This document shows, in pieces, positions 6,020 through 13,965 of a DNA stretch of 14,781 nucleotides. Location of the stretch: positions 1 to 14,781 of the forward strand of contig CAZLLV010000221.1 in the NCBI GenBank assembly GCA_964560325.1, given 5' to 3'. The stretch's first letter is position 1; the number at the start of each line of letters is the position of its first letter. The stretch is from CAZLLV01 sp964560325 (GTDB taxonomy: Bacteria; Acidobacteriota; Thermoanaerobaculia; Multivoradales; DATKCC01). The notes beneath the pieces were generated by a model that was not told where the DNA came from, did not search any database, and worked only from the letters and a program-made list of their open reading frames with translations. A program made the translations under genes and the position numbers.

Positions 6020-8767
6020 ATGCAGCGTTTCTCGTCTCGGGCGGCCGGGCTGTTGCTCGCCGCCGTCGGTCTGTTTCTCTCCGTTCTCCCCGCCGCGGCC
6101 GAGCCGCGAACCTCTTCCGACCTCCTGCTGCCGTACTTCGAGGTCGACCTGGAGGGTCCCCGCAGCACGCTGTTCGCCGTCGGCAACGCCCACGAAGGTC
6201 CGCTCGACGTCCGCGTCTCGGTCGCCACCGACTGGGGGATCCCGGTCCTCGGCGTGACCCTGAACCTGAAAGCGGGCGAGGTCGTCACGGTCAACCTGAA
6301 GGACTGGCTCGCGAGCGGCGACGTCCCCACCGGCCAGCTCGGCCCGGCCATGCTCGCGCACGTGCAGGCGGCGCTCACCGGCGAGCCGTCACCGAAGGAC
6401 GGCCTCTACTACGGGTCGGCGCCCGAGACACCCGGAGTGGCGTCCGGCTTCATCACGCTGCGCGTCAAGGGCCCGAACGGGGTTCGCCCCGACTCCCTGT
6501 GGGGCGATTACTTCATGGTCGGCGGAGCGGCGCTCGCGATGGGAGAGCTGCTGATCGACATCGATACGCTCGGCGACTGCCGCTCGCTCTGCGACCGTCA
6601 CCTCGTCCGGTTCCTCGAGGGCGGCGCTTTCGAGGACGGAACGGAGCTCGTGATCTGGACCGGCCGCACCGGCGCGCCGTCGCCCACTCCGCAGCCCCAG
6701 TACGTACATGCCGAGATCAGCGGCGGCGCGTTCTACGACGAGGAAGGCGAGCACCTCGCGAACCGCTTCCTCGACCTGATGCCGACCCAGACCATCTCGG
6801 TGGGCGACCTCGACCTGCCGGACGACTTCGGGTGGATCGACATCGTGACCGACGACCCGGTCTACGTCGGCGTGCTCTACCGCTCGGGCGACGAGTTCTC
6901 GATCGCCGTGCAGTCCTGGTGCACCGACGAGCCGGGCCCGCCGCCGCCGCAGGGCTCGCCGGGGCCGGGGCCCGATCCCGCCCCCGCCATCCACCTCGAG
7001 AAGCACACGGCCGGCGTCGACGCCGATCTGCCCCCCGGCCCCGCGATGGTGATCGGCTCCGAGATCGTCTGGCAGTACCACGTCACCAACACCGGCAACG
7101 TCCGTCTGACCGATGTTTCCGTGACGGACGACCAGGGCGTCGTGGTGACTTGCCCGCGGACCACGCTCGGCGTCGGCGAGTCGATGACCTGCACCGGCGA
7201 CGGCATCGTGACGCTCGGCCAGTACGCGAACATCGGAACCGCGAGCGGCCGGGGCCCGGGCGCCGAGACTGTGCTCGACATCGACCCCAGCCACTACCTC
7301 GGCATCGAGATCGTCGAGCCGGGTGTGCCGGCAGTGGTCCTCCAGAAGCTGACCAACGGCCACGACGCCGACACCGCGCCCGGACCCTCGGTGGCGGTCG
7401 GCAGTCCGGTCACCTGGACCTACGTGGTGACCAACGTCGGCGACGTAGCCCTGACCAACGTCCAGGTCACGGACAGCGATGCCGGGGTCACCGTCACCTG
7501 CCCCAGTGACGAGCTGGCGGTCGGCGCCACCATGACCTGCGTGGCGGGAGGCTTCGTCTCCTCCGAAGGTCAGTATCAGAACGTCGGGACGGTCACCGCG
7601 GCCGGGGAAGGGCAGAACGTCTCGGCCACCGACCCGAGCCACTACTTCGGCGTACCGGGCGGCGGAATCGTCGGCGGCGAGCCGGCGGTGAGCATCGAGA
7701 AGCTGACGAACGGCTACGACGCCGACGGCGTCTCCTCGGCTCCGCACCTGGTGCACGGCGATCCGGTCTACTGGACCTACGTCGTCACGAACACCGGCGG
7801 CACCCCGCTGTCGAACATCGTGGTGTCCGACGACCGGGGCGTGGCGGTGAGCTGCCCCGGGAGCTCGCTCGACATCGGCGAGTCGATGACCTGCACCGGA
7901 AGCGGCTCGGCGGTCGCGAGTGAAGCCTGCTACTGCAACGTCGGCCTGGTGATCGCGTCGCCGCCCGTCGGCGGCGAGGTCACGGACAGCGACCCGTCTC
8001 ACTACTGCGCCGAGGAGATCCCCGGCGTGGCCGCGATCGACGTCGAGAAGTCGACCAACGGTGCGGACGCCGACGTGGCCCCCGGCCCGAGCCTCTTCGA
8101 AGGCGACAACGTGCAGTGGAGCTACGTCGTCACCAACACCGGCGACGTGACCCTGACGGGCGTGACGGTGACGGACGACCAGGGGGTGACGGTCACTTGC
8201 CCGGGCGGCCAGCCGTTCGACCTCGCACCGGGCGAGTCGAAGACCTGCCTCGGCAACGGCACGGCGACGCTCGGCCAGTATGCCAACGTCGCGACCGCGT
8301 CCGGCACGCCGGAAGGCGGCGGCGACGAGCTGACGGCCACCGACCCGAGCCACTACTTCGGCGAGGAGGTCCCGTCCGGCGGGGAAGGCACCGAGGGCTG
8401 CACCCCCGGTTACTGGAAGCAGGAGCACCACTTCGACTCCTGGACCGTCACCGGCTACTCGCCCGACCAGACGGTCGTGAGCGTGTTCGCCGAGGCCGCG
8501 ACCTGGCCGGCGATCGGTGACGCCTCCCTCGAGGCCGCGCTGTCGTTCAGCGGTGGTCCCGGACTGGAGGCGAAGGCCCGGCTCCTCGTCCACCACGCGG
8601 TGGCTGCGCTGCTCAACGCCGCCAACCCCGACGTCGACTATCCGCGGACCGTGGCGGAGGTCATCTCCGACACGAACGCCGCTCTCGCGAGCGGCGACGA
8701 GGCGACGATCGAAGCGCTCAAGGACGCCTTCGACGCCGACAACAACCTCGGTTGCCCGCTGAGCTGA
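6020..8767 (+). CDS. Secreted protein with four DUF11/DUF7507-like repeats and a C-terminal TPGYWK domain
   Basis: A 915-residue exported protein of unknown function. The start at 6020 gives a clean signal peptide (basic MQRFSSR, hydrophobic stretch, predicted cut after AAA at residue 27) and has a good ribosome-binding site; an earlier in-frame ATG at 5939 would bury the signal and is rejected. Residues 28-320 form an N-terminal domain beginning near LLLPYFEVDLEGP, with a Cys187/Cys191 pair. After a Pro/Gly linker come four beta-rich repeats of about 115 residues (323-793) with the signature VTNTG...VTDD.GV.V.CP...MTC and a closing DPSHY. The paired cysteines probably form disulfides. Residues 794-915 begin CTPGYWKQEHH, a motif I recall at the ends of similar surface proteins. 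No LPXTG signal or membrane anchor is visible, so it is probably released or held at the surface. A strong terminator follows. Confidence 0.85.
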   Translation: MQRFSSRAAGLLLAAVGLFLSVLPAAAEPRTSSDLLLPYFEVDLEGPRSTLFAVGNAHEGPLDVRVSVATDWGIPVLGVTLNLKAGEVVTVNLKDWLASGDVPTGQLGPAMLAHVQAALTGEPSPKDGLYYGSAPETPGVASGFITLRVKGPNGVRPDSLWGDYFMVGGAALAMGELLIDIDTLGDCRSLCDRHLVRFLEGGAFEDGTELVIWTGRTGAPSPTPQPQYVHAEISGGAFYDEEGEHLANRFLDLMPTQTISVGDLDLPDDFGWIDIVTDDPVYVGVLYRSGDEFSIAVQSWCTDEPGPPPPQGSPGPGPDPAPAIHLEKHTAGVDADLPPGPAMVIGSEIVWQYHVTNTGNVRLTDVSVTDDQGVVVTCPRTTLGVGESMTCTGDGIVTLGQYANIGTASGRGPGAETVLDIDPSHYLGIEIVEPGVPAVVLQKLTNGHDADTAPGPSVAVGSPVTWTYVVTNVGDVALTNVQVTDSDAGVTVTCPSDELAVGATMTCVAGGFVSSEGQYQNVGTVTAAGEGQNVSATDPSHYFGVPGGGIVGGEPAVSIEKLTNGYDADGVSSAPHLVHGDPVYWTYVVTNTGGTPLSNIVVSDDRGVAVSCPGSSLDIGESMTCTGSGSAVASEACYCNVGLVIASPPVGGEVTDSDPSHYCAEEIPGVAAIDVEKSTNGADADVAPGPSLFEGDNVQWSYVVTNTGDVTLTGVTVTDDQGVTVTCPGGQPFDLAPGESKTCLGNGTATLGQYANVATASGTPEGGGDELTATDPSHYFGEEVPSGGEGTEGCTPGYWKQEHHFDSWTVTGYSPDQTVVSVFAEAATWPAIGDASLEAALSFSGGPGLEAKARLLVHHAVAALLNAANPDVDYPRTVAEVISDTNAALASGDEATIEALKDAFDADNNLGCPLS
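6986..8398 (+). repeat. Four tandem repeats within the secreted protein
   Basis: Repeat units begin at about 6986, 7325, 7679 and 8027 (residues 323, 436, 554 and 670). Each has the order K.TNG.DAD..PGP, W.Y.VTNTG, VTDD.GV.V.CP, GE.MTC, GQY.N.GTA and DPSHY.G. Units 1, 2 and 4 are the more regular. Unit 3 departs: it replaces GQYANIG with an EACYCNVG segment and DPSHYFG with DPSHYCA, which adds cysteines 637, 639 and 663. Such repeats usually form Ig-like beta-sandwich stalks. Confidence 0.8.
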
Positions 8768-8790
8768 CGGTCGGGTAGCCGTTCCATCGC

Positions 8791-8825
8791 AGACGGCCGG
8801 GGCGGTTCGCCGCCCCGGCCGTTTC
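8791..8825 (+). terminator. Intrinsic terminator after the secreted-protein gene
   Basis: A perfect 13-bp stem (8793-8805 with 8810-8822), extendable to 15 pairs with one GU, closes a stable TTCG tetraloop 24 bp after the stop codon. A short T-rich tail (TTTC...GTTTC) follows. The stem is symmetric, but the T-rich side is downstream, so it mainly serves the plus strand. Confidence 0.75.
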
Positions 8826-8866
8826 TGCGTTTCGCCGCCTCGCGCCGCCTCGCCTCGTCATTCGGC

Positions 8867-8875
8867 TGCTAAACT
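8867..8875 (+). promoter_or_regulatory. Extended -10 promoter for the sigma-54 activator gene
   Basis: TGCTAAACT is TG-N followed by TAAACT (four of six matches to TATAAT). No clear -35 is seen at 16-18 bp. Transcription would begin near 8882, only about 5 nt before the first ATG (8887) and 17 nt before the second (8899). The message would therefore be nearly leaderless if the first ATG is used. Confidence 0.45.
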
Positions 8876-8886
8876 GATGCCCCCCG

Positions 8887-10518
8887 ATGGGGGACGCCAT
8901 GGAAGAGACGTCGCCTGCTGAGCGCCCCCGATTCGTCGAGCGCCGCTCGGGCGTCCGCGTCCGCGTTCCCGCCCTCACCGTCCTCTGGCACCCGGACGTC
9001 TCGCGCGTCGGCGAGCGGGTGCGCCTCTCGGCGCTCCTCGACGGGCACTCGGTGACGGTGTGCCGGGGCGCCCCCGGCTTCGAGCCTCCCGGGTCGCCGC
9101 GTCCGCGGCCGCTCGAGCACCCGCACCTCGAAGGACTGGCGCTGCGCGTCTCTGCCGGGGAGGAGTACGGCGGCGTGCGCCTTGCCGCCGCCCCGGGCGA
9201 GGCGGGCGTACGGGCCGCCGGCGAGCCGCTGGGCGCGGAGGGGCGTGCGCTCTCCGCCGCCGAGGTCGATGCCGGGGTGGTGGTGGAGCTGCGCGACCGG
9301 GTGGTTCTGCTGCTCCATCAGCTCGCGGCGCGGGAGCAGTGGGAGCCGGTCGACCACGGGCTGGTCGGGGAGAGCGAGGGGCTGGTCGACGTGCGGCGCG
9401 AGATCCGCCGGGTCGCGGACCTGGAGATCCCGGTCATGCTACGCGGCGAGACCGGCACCGGCAAGGAGCTGATGGCGCGGGCGATCCACCGCGCGAGCCG
9501 GCGCCGCGAGCAGCCCTACCAGGCCGTCAACCTGGGCGCGATCCCGCCGGCGCTCGCCGCCTCGGAGCTCTTCGGCGCCGCCAAGGGCGCCTACACCGGC
9601 TCGGTCCGGCCGCAGGCCGGCTACTTCTTGCAGGCCCACCACGGAACGCTCTTCCTCGACGAGGTCGGCGAGGCGCCGCCCGAGGTCCAGGTGATGCTCC
9701 TGCGGGTCCTCGAGCGCGGGGAGATCCAGCCGCTCGGCGTGCAGGAGACGCAGCAGGTCGACGTGCGACTGTTGGCCGCCACCGATCTCGATCTCGAGAG
9801 GGCGTCGGAGGAGGGGGACTTCCGGGCGCCGCTCCTGCACCGGCTGGCGGGCTACCAGATCGTGGTGCCGCCGCTGCGCGAGCGGCGCGACGATTTCGGG
9901 CGCCTGCTCGTCACCTTCCTGCGCGAGGAGCTCGAGCGGGTGGGAGAGACCGCTCGGCTCGATCCGGCCGCCGTCGCCGACTGGCTGCCGACCTCGATCG
10001 TGGCGCGCCTGGCCCGCCACGACTGGCCCGGCAACGTGCGCCAGCTCAAGAACGCGGTCCGGCAGATCGTCATCGGCAGCCGGGGGTCGCCCACGGTGCG
10101 GATCGGGCGACAGGTCGAGCGGCTGCTCCAGGAGGCGGTCGGCCGGGGCGGCACGGCCTCGCCCGAGGCGCCCGCGCCCGGCTCGCCGGAGGAGCGGCCC
10201 TCCGGCCCTCCGCCGCGCCGCGTGCGTCCGCGCAAGGAGTACCGCGATCCGGCGAACGTCGGCGGCGAGGAGCTGGTGGAGGCCCTCCGGAGGAACCGGT
10301 GGGCGGTCAAGCCGGCGGCGGAGGAGCTGGGGATCTCCCGCACTTCGCTCTACACCCTGATCGACCGCCACCCGGCGATCCGCAAGGCCTCGGAGCTCGG
10401 GCGCGACGAGATCGTGCGCGTGAGCGGCGAGTGCGGCGGCGACGTCCTGGAGATGGGGCGCCGGCTGGAGGTGTCGTCCTCCGGCCTCCGGCAGCGGATG
10501 AAAGAGCTGGAGCTCTGA
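8887..10518 (+). CDS. Sigma-54-dependent transcriptional activator with FHA-like N-terminus and tandem C-terminal HTH
   Basis: A 543-residue bacterial enhancer-binding protein. The AAA+ core (about 155-400) has Walker A GETGTGKE (187-194), the sigma-54 contact loop GAYTGS (234-239, consensus GAFTGA), Walker B TLFLDEV (254-260), arginine-finger region FRAPLLHRL (312-320), PPLRERRDD and sensor II WPGNVRQLKNAV (380-391). The N-terminal 150 residues look like an FHA domain, but the usual Ser-Arg phosphopeptide-binding motif seems absent where LEGLALRV stands. After a proline-rich linker the C-terminus has a Fis-type helix-turn-helix (461-494, AAEELGISRTSLYTLID) and a second similar one (507-543, MGRRLEVSSSGLRQRM). 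It hydrolyses ATP to open sigma-54 promoters. The start may be 8887 or 8899 (GGGGGA precedes the latter by four bases). A sigma-54 promoter lies at 5638. Confidence 0.92.
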   Translation: MGDAMEETSPAERPRFVERRSGVRVRVPALTVLWHPDVSRVGERVRLSALLDGHSVTVCRGAPGFEPPGSPRPRPLEHPHLEGLALRVSAGEEYGGVRLAAAPGEAGVRAAGEPLGAEGRALSAAEVDAGVVVELRDRVVLLLHQLAAREQWEPVDHGLVGESEGLVDVRREIRRVADLEIPVMLRGETGTGKELMARAIHRASRRREQPYQAVNLGAIPPALAASELFGAAKGAYTGSVRPQAGYFLQAHHGTLFLDEVGEAPPEVQVMLLRVLERGEIQPLGVQETQQVDVRLLAATDLDLERASEEGDFRAPLLHRLAGYQIVVPPLRERRDDFGRLLVTFLREELERVGETARLDPAAVADWLPTSIVARLARHDWPGNVRQLKNAVRQIVIGSRGSPTVRIGRQVERLLQEAVGRGGTASPEAPAPGSPEERPSGPPPRRVRPRKEYRDPANVGGEELVEALRRNRWAVKPAAEELGISRTSLYTLIDRHPAIRKASELGRDEIVRVSGECGGDVLEMGRRLEVSSSGLRQRMKELEL

Positions 10519-10524
10519 AAGAGG

Positions 10525-10616
10525 TCCAGCTCGCTCAGCGGCCGGAGCTGCGGCGTAGGCCGGGTGGAGCTCGATCCAGCTCGCTGAGCGGCCGGAGCTG
10601 CGGCGTAGGCCGGGTG
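10525..10616 (+). repeat. Tandem 50-bp direct repeat between convergent genes
   Basis: A 42-bp unit at 10525-10566 recurs at 10575-10616 with one mismatch (C at 10536, G at 10586), separated by 8 bp (GAGCTCGA). Each copy holds CAGCTC and GAGCTG 12 bp apart, able to form a 6-bp stem, and ends in GCGGCGTAGGCCGGGTG. It occupies most of the 119 bp between the activator stop and the diguanylate cyclase stop. It may be a dispersed intergenic (REP-like) element or a terminator array. Confidence 0.85.
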
Positions 10617-10629
10617 AGTCTGCCGTGAA

Positions 10630-10646
10630 GCCGGCTCTCAGCCGGC
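10630..10646. terminator. Possible bidirectional terminator hairpin
   Basis: GCCGGCT and AGCCGGC form a 7-bp perfect stem with a CTC loop. The stem overlaps the last codons of the minus-strand gene and lies 112 bp past the plus-strand stop. There is no T-tract on either strand, so termination is uncertain. Confidence 0.3.
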
Positions 10647-11684
10647 CTTGACGCCGAGGCGGGCGGGGCCGGCCGCGCGCGGGACGTCTTCGGCCCAGGT
10701 GAGCCGGTTCTTGCCCCGGCGCTTGGCCGCGTAGAGCCCCTGGTCGGCGCGCGCGAAGAGCTCCGCCACGGTCTCGCCCGGCCGCAGGTAGGCGGCGCCC
10801 ATCGAGACCGAGATGGTCACCCGCCGGCCGAAGCCGCGCAGGTCGAGGGGGTCGGCGCAGATGCGCTGGCGGATGGTCTCGGCGCGCGCCGCCGCGAGCT
10901 CCCGGCTGACGTTCGGGAAGACGACCGCGAACTCGTCGCCGCCGATCCGGCAGGGCAGGTCGAGCGGCCGCACGTTCGAGCGCAGGATGCCGGCCACCGC
11001 TTCGAGCACCGCGTCGCCGCACGGGTGGCCGTAGGTGTCGTTGATGCGCTTGAAGTCGTCGAGGTCGACGAGCAGGATCGCGAGCCCGTCGCGGGTGGAG
11101 ATCGGGCGCTGGATCAGCCGCTCGAGCTCCAGGTTCATCGAGCGCCGGTTGAGCAGGCCCGTCAGCTCGTCGGTGCGCGCGAGCGCCTCCTGCCGGTCGC
11201 GCTCGGCGCGGGTCCTCTGGAGGTGGTCGAGGGTGCTCTCGAGCTCCTGGTTCTTGCGCTGGAGGCCGGAGGTCAGCCGCTGCTCGGACGACAGCAGGTA
11301 GCTCGAGATCCACTTCAGGAGCGACACGAGCAGCCGCGGCTTGGTCTCGAGCAGCCGGTCGAACGCCCTCTGGTCGAAGAGCTGGAGCTCCGCGTCGTCG
11401 AGCCCGATCGCCGACGCCGTGCGGACGTGGTCGGGCGAGACGAGCGCCAGCTCGCCCAGGAAGTCTCCGCTGCGCAGCACCTTGGGCGACACCTCGGTCG
11501 GGAACACGAGCTGGATGCGGCCGGAGAGGACCACGTACATCGTGTCGCCCGGGTCGCCGCGGTGGAACAGGGTCTCCCCGCGCGCGAGCCGCATCGGCTT
11601 GCCCGTGTTGTAGATCTCCGCCACCTCGGTCGGAGTGAACGAGCGAAGCAGCGGGCTCGAGGCGAATGCTTGGAAGCTGCTCAT
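10638..11684 (-). CDS. Diguanylate cyclase with N-terminal cyclic-nucleotide-binding domain
   Basis: A soluble 348-residue signalling protein. Residues 10-125 form a cNMP-binding (Crp-like) domain with the phosphate-binding cassette GDFLGELAL...R (Arg88 present). A helical, probably coiled-coil linker follows (about 130-168). Residues 168-330 are a GGDEF domain with DELTGLLNRR, DLDDFKRINDTYGH, an intact active site GGDEF (248-252) and an RPLD inhibitory site (239-242) five residues upstream, as in feedback-inhibited cyclases such as PleD. It should make cyclic di-GMP from two GTP, perhaps gated by cAMP or another nucleotide; the ligand cannot be read here. The gene is convergent with the sigma-54 activator and divergent from sucC. 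No clear ribosome-binding site precedes the ATG, but an extended -10 lies about 25 bp upstream. Confidence 0.93.
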   Translation of the reverse strand: MSSFQAFASSPLLRSFTPTEVAEIYNTGKPMRLARGETLFHRGDPGDTMYVVLSGRIQLVFPTEVSPKVLRSGDFLGELALVSPDHVRTASAIGLDDAELQLFDQRAFDRLLETKPRLLVSLLKWISSYLLSSEQRLTSGLQRKNQELESTLDHLQRTRAERDRQEALARTDELTGLLNRRSMNLELERLIQRPISTRDGLAILLVDLDDFKRINDTYGHPCGDAVLEAVAGILRSNVRPLDLPCRIGGDEFAVVFPNVSRELAAARAETIRQRICADPLDLRGFGRRVTISVSMGAAYLRPGETVAELFARADQGLYAAKRRGKNRLTWAEDVPRAAGPARLGVKAG

Positions 11685-11707
11685 CGGTTCGGGTGGAGCC
11701 GGTTTCG

Positions 11708-11716
11708 ATCATACCA
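11708..11716 (-). promoter_or_regulatory. Extended -10 promoter for the diguanylate cyclase gene
   Basis: On the minus strand the sequence reads TGGTATGAT, which is TG-N followed by TATGAT (five of six matches to TATAAT). Transcription would begin near 11701, giving a leader of about 17 nt. A TTGCCG upstream is only 14 bp away, too close for a standard -35. Confidence 0.55.
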
Positions 11717-11724
11717 CTGCCACG

Positions 11725-11755
11725 TTGCGGCAATCGCGCGCGGACCTGATACACT
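11725..11755 (+). promoter_or_regulatory. Promoter for sucC-sucD
   Basis: TGATACACT (11747-11755) is an extended -10 with hexamer TACACT. TTGCGG at 11725-11730 could act as a -35, although the 19-bp spacer is long. The odd palindrome TTGCGGCAA (11725-11733) lies between this promoter and the divergent one and could be a shared operator. Transcription would begin near 11762. Confidence 0.5.
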
Positions 11756-11761
11756 CGCGGC

Positions 11762-11916
11762 GCTCCGGCCGCCCCACCGTGCGCACACCCGCCAGAGGGC
11801 GCCGGAGATCCCCGGAACGTACCCTTTCGCCGACCCCCGCATCGCGCCGATGCGCACGGGGCCGCGCGGGCTCGAAGAAGAGAGCCCGCCGTCGGCTCAC
11901 GCCAGGAGGCAATCTC
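11762..11916 (+). other. Long structured 5' leader of sucC
   Basis: About 155 nt separate the predicted start from the sucC initiation codon. Two perfect hairpins are visible: CGCATCG/CGATGCG with loop CGC (11838-11854), and GCGGGCTC/GAGCCCGC with loop GAAGAAGA (11866-11889). The ribosome-binding site AGGAGG lies at 11904-11909. I do not recognise a named riboswitch. Leader RNA motifs upstream of suc genes are known in other bacteria, but I cannot match this one to them. Confidence 0.4.
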
Positions 11917-13085
<1,169 letters not shown>

Positions 13086-13086
<1 letters not shown>

Positions 13087-13958
13087 TGGCGATCTGGGTG
13101 AACGAGGACACGCGGCTCATCGTCCAGGGCATCACCGGCAAGGAGGGCGAGTTTCACGCCCTGTCGTGCCGCGAGTACGGCACGAACGTGGTCGGCGGTG
13201 TGACTCCGGGCAAGGGCGGCCAGGACGTGGAAGGCATCCCGGTCTTCGACACGGTGGCCGAGGCGCGCGAGGAGACCGGCGCGAACGCCACCATGATCTT
13301 CGTGCCGCCGCCGTTCGCCGCCGACGCGGTGATGGAGGCGGCCGACGCCGGCGTCGAGCTGATCGTCTGCATCACCGAGGGCATCCCGGTCAACGACATG
13401 CTGAAGGTGCAGGAGTACCTGCGGCACCACCCGGCGCGCCTGATCGGCCCCAACTGCCCCGGCCTGATCTCCCCCGGCAAGGCGAAGATCGGCATCATGC
13501 CCGGCCACATCCACGAGCCGGGCAAGGTCGGCGTGATCAGCCGGTCGGGCACCCTCACCTACGAGGCGGTCCACCAGCTCACCCGGCTCGGGCTCGGCCA
13601 GTCGACCTGCGTCGGCATCGGCGGCGACCCGATCCAGGGCACCAGCTTCATCGACGTCCTGGAGGCGTTCGCCGGCGATCCGGACACCGAGGCGGTGGTC
13701 GTGATCGGCGAGATCGGCGGCTCGGCGGAGGAGGAGGCCGCGGCCTGGGTCGAGGCGAACTACGACCGCCCGGTCGTCGGCTTCATTGCCGGCCGCACGG
13801 CGCCTCCGGGCCGCCGGATGGGACACGCCGGGGCGATCGTCTCCGGCGGCAAGGGCACCGCCGCCGAGAAGATGGAGGCGATGCGCGCCGCCGGCATCCA
13901 CACGGTCGAGTCGCCGGCCGAGCTCGGCGAGACGGTGGCCAAGGCGCTGGGGAAGTAG
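13086..13958 (+). CDS. sucD: Succinate-CoA ligase alpha subunit
   Basis: The alpha subunit binds CoA and carries the phosphorylated histidine. The start ATG shares one base with the sucC stop (TGATG), and GGGAGGT at 13074-13080 precedes it. The 290-residue protein shows the N-terminal CoA-binding fold (VQGITGKEGEFH, VTPGKGG), IGPNCPGLISPGK (120-132), ISRSGTLTYE (151-160), GIGGDPIQGTSF and the active-site histidine His247 in RRMGHAGAIVSGGKGTA. All key residues are present and the length is normal. Together with SucC it forms the cytosolic enzyme and completes a second TCA block in this window after icd-mdh. Confidence 0.97.
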
Positions 13959-13965
13959 CCGCGCC

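Noticed and set aside
6389..8596. 735-codon minus-strand frame opposite the secreted protein
   Set aside because: Its internal periodicity simply mirrors the four repeats on the plus strand. It has no ribosome-binding site of note and no recognisable domain.
10525..10616. CRISPR array
   Set aside because: Only two copies are present, the spacer is 8 bp, and no cas gene is near. A tandem duplication explains it better.
11635..11916. Upstream extension of the sucC frame
   Set aside because: The extension matches no SucC N-terminus, includes the promoter region, and the TTG at 11917 has a perfect ribosome-binding site and family N-terminus.
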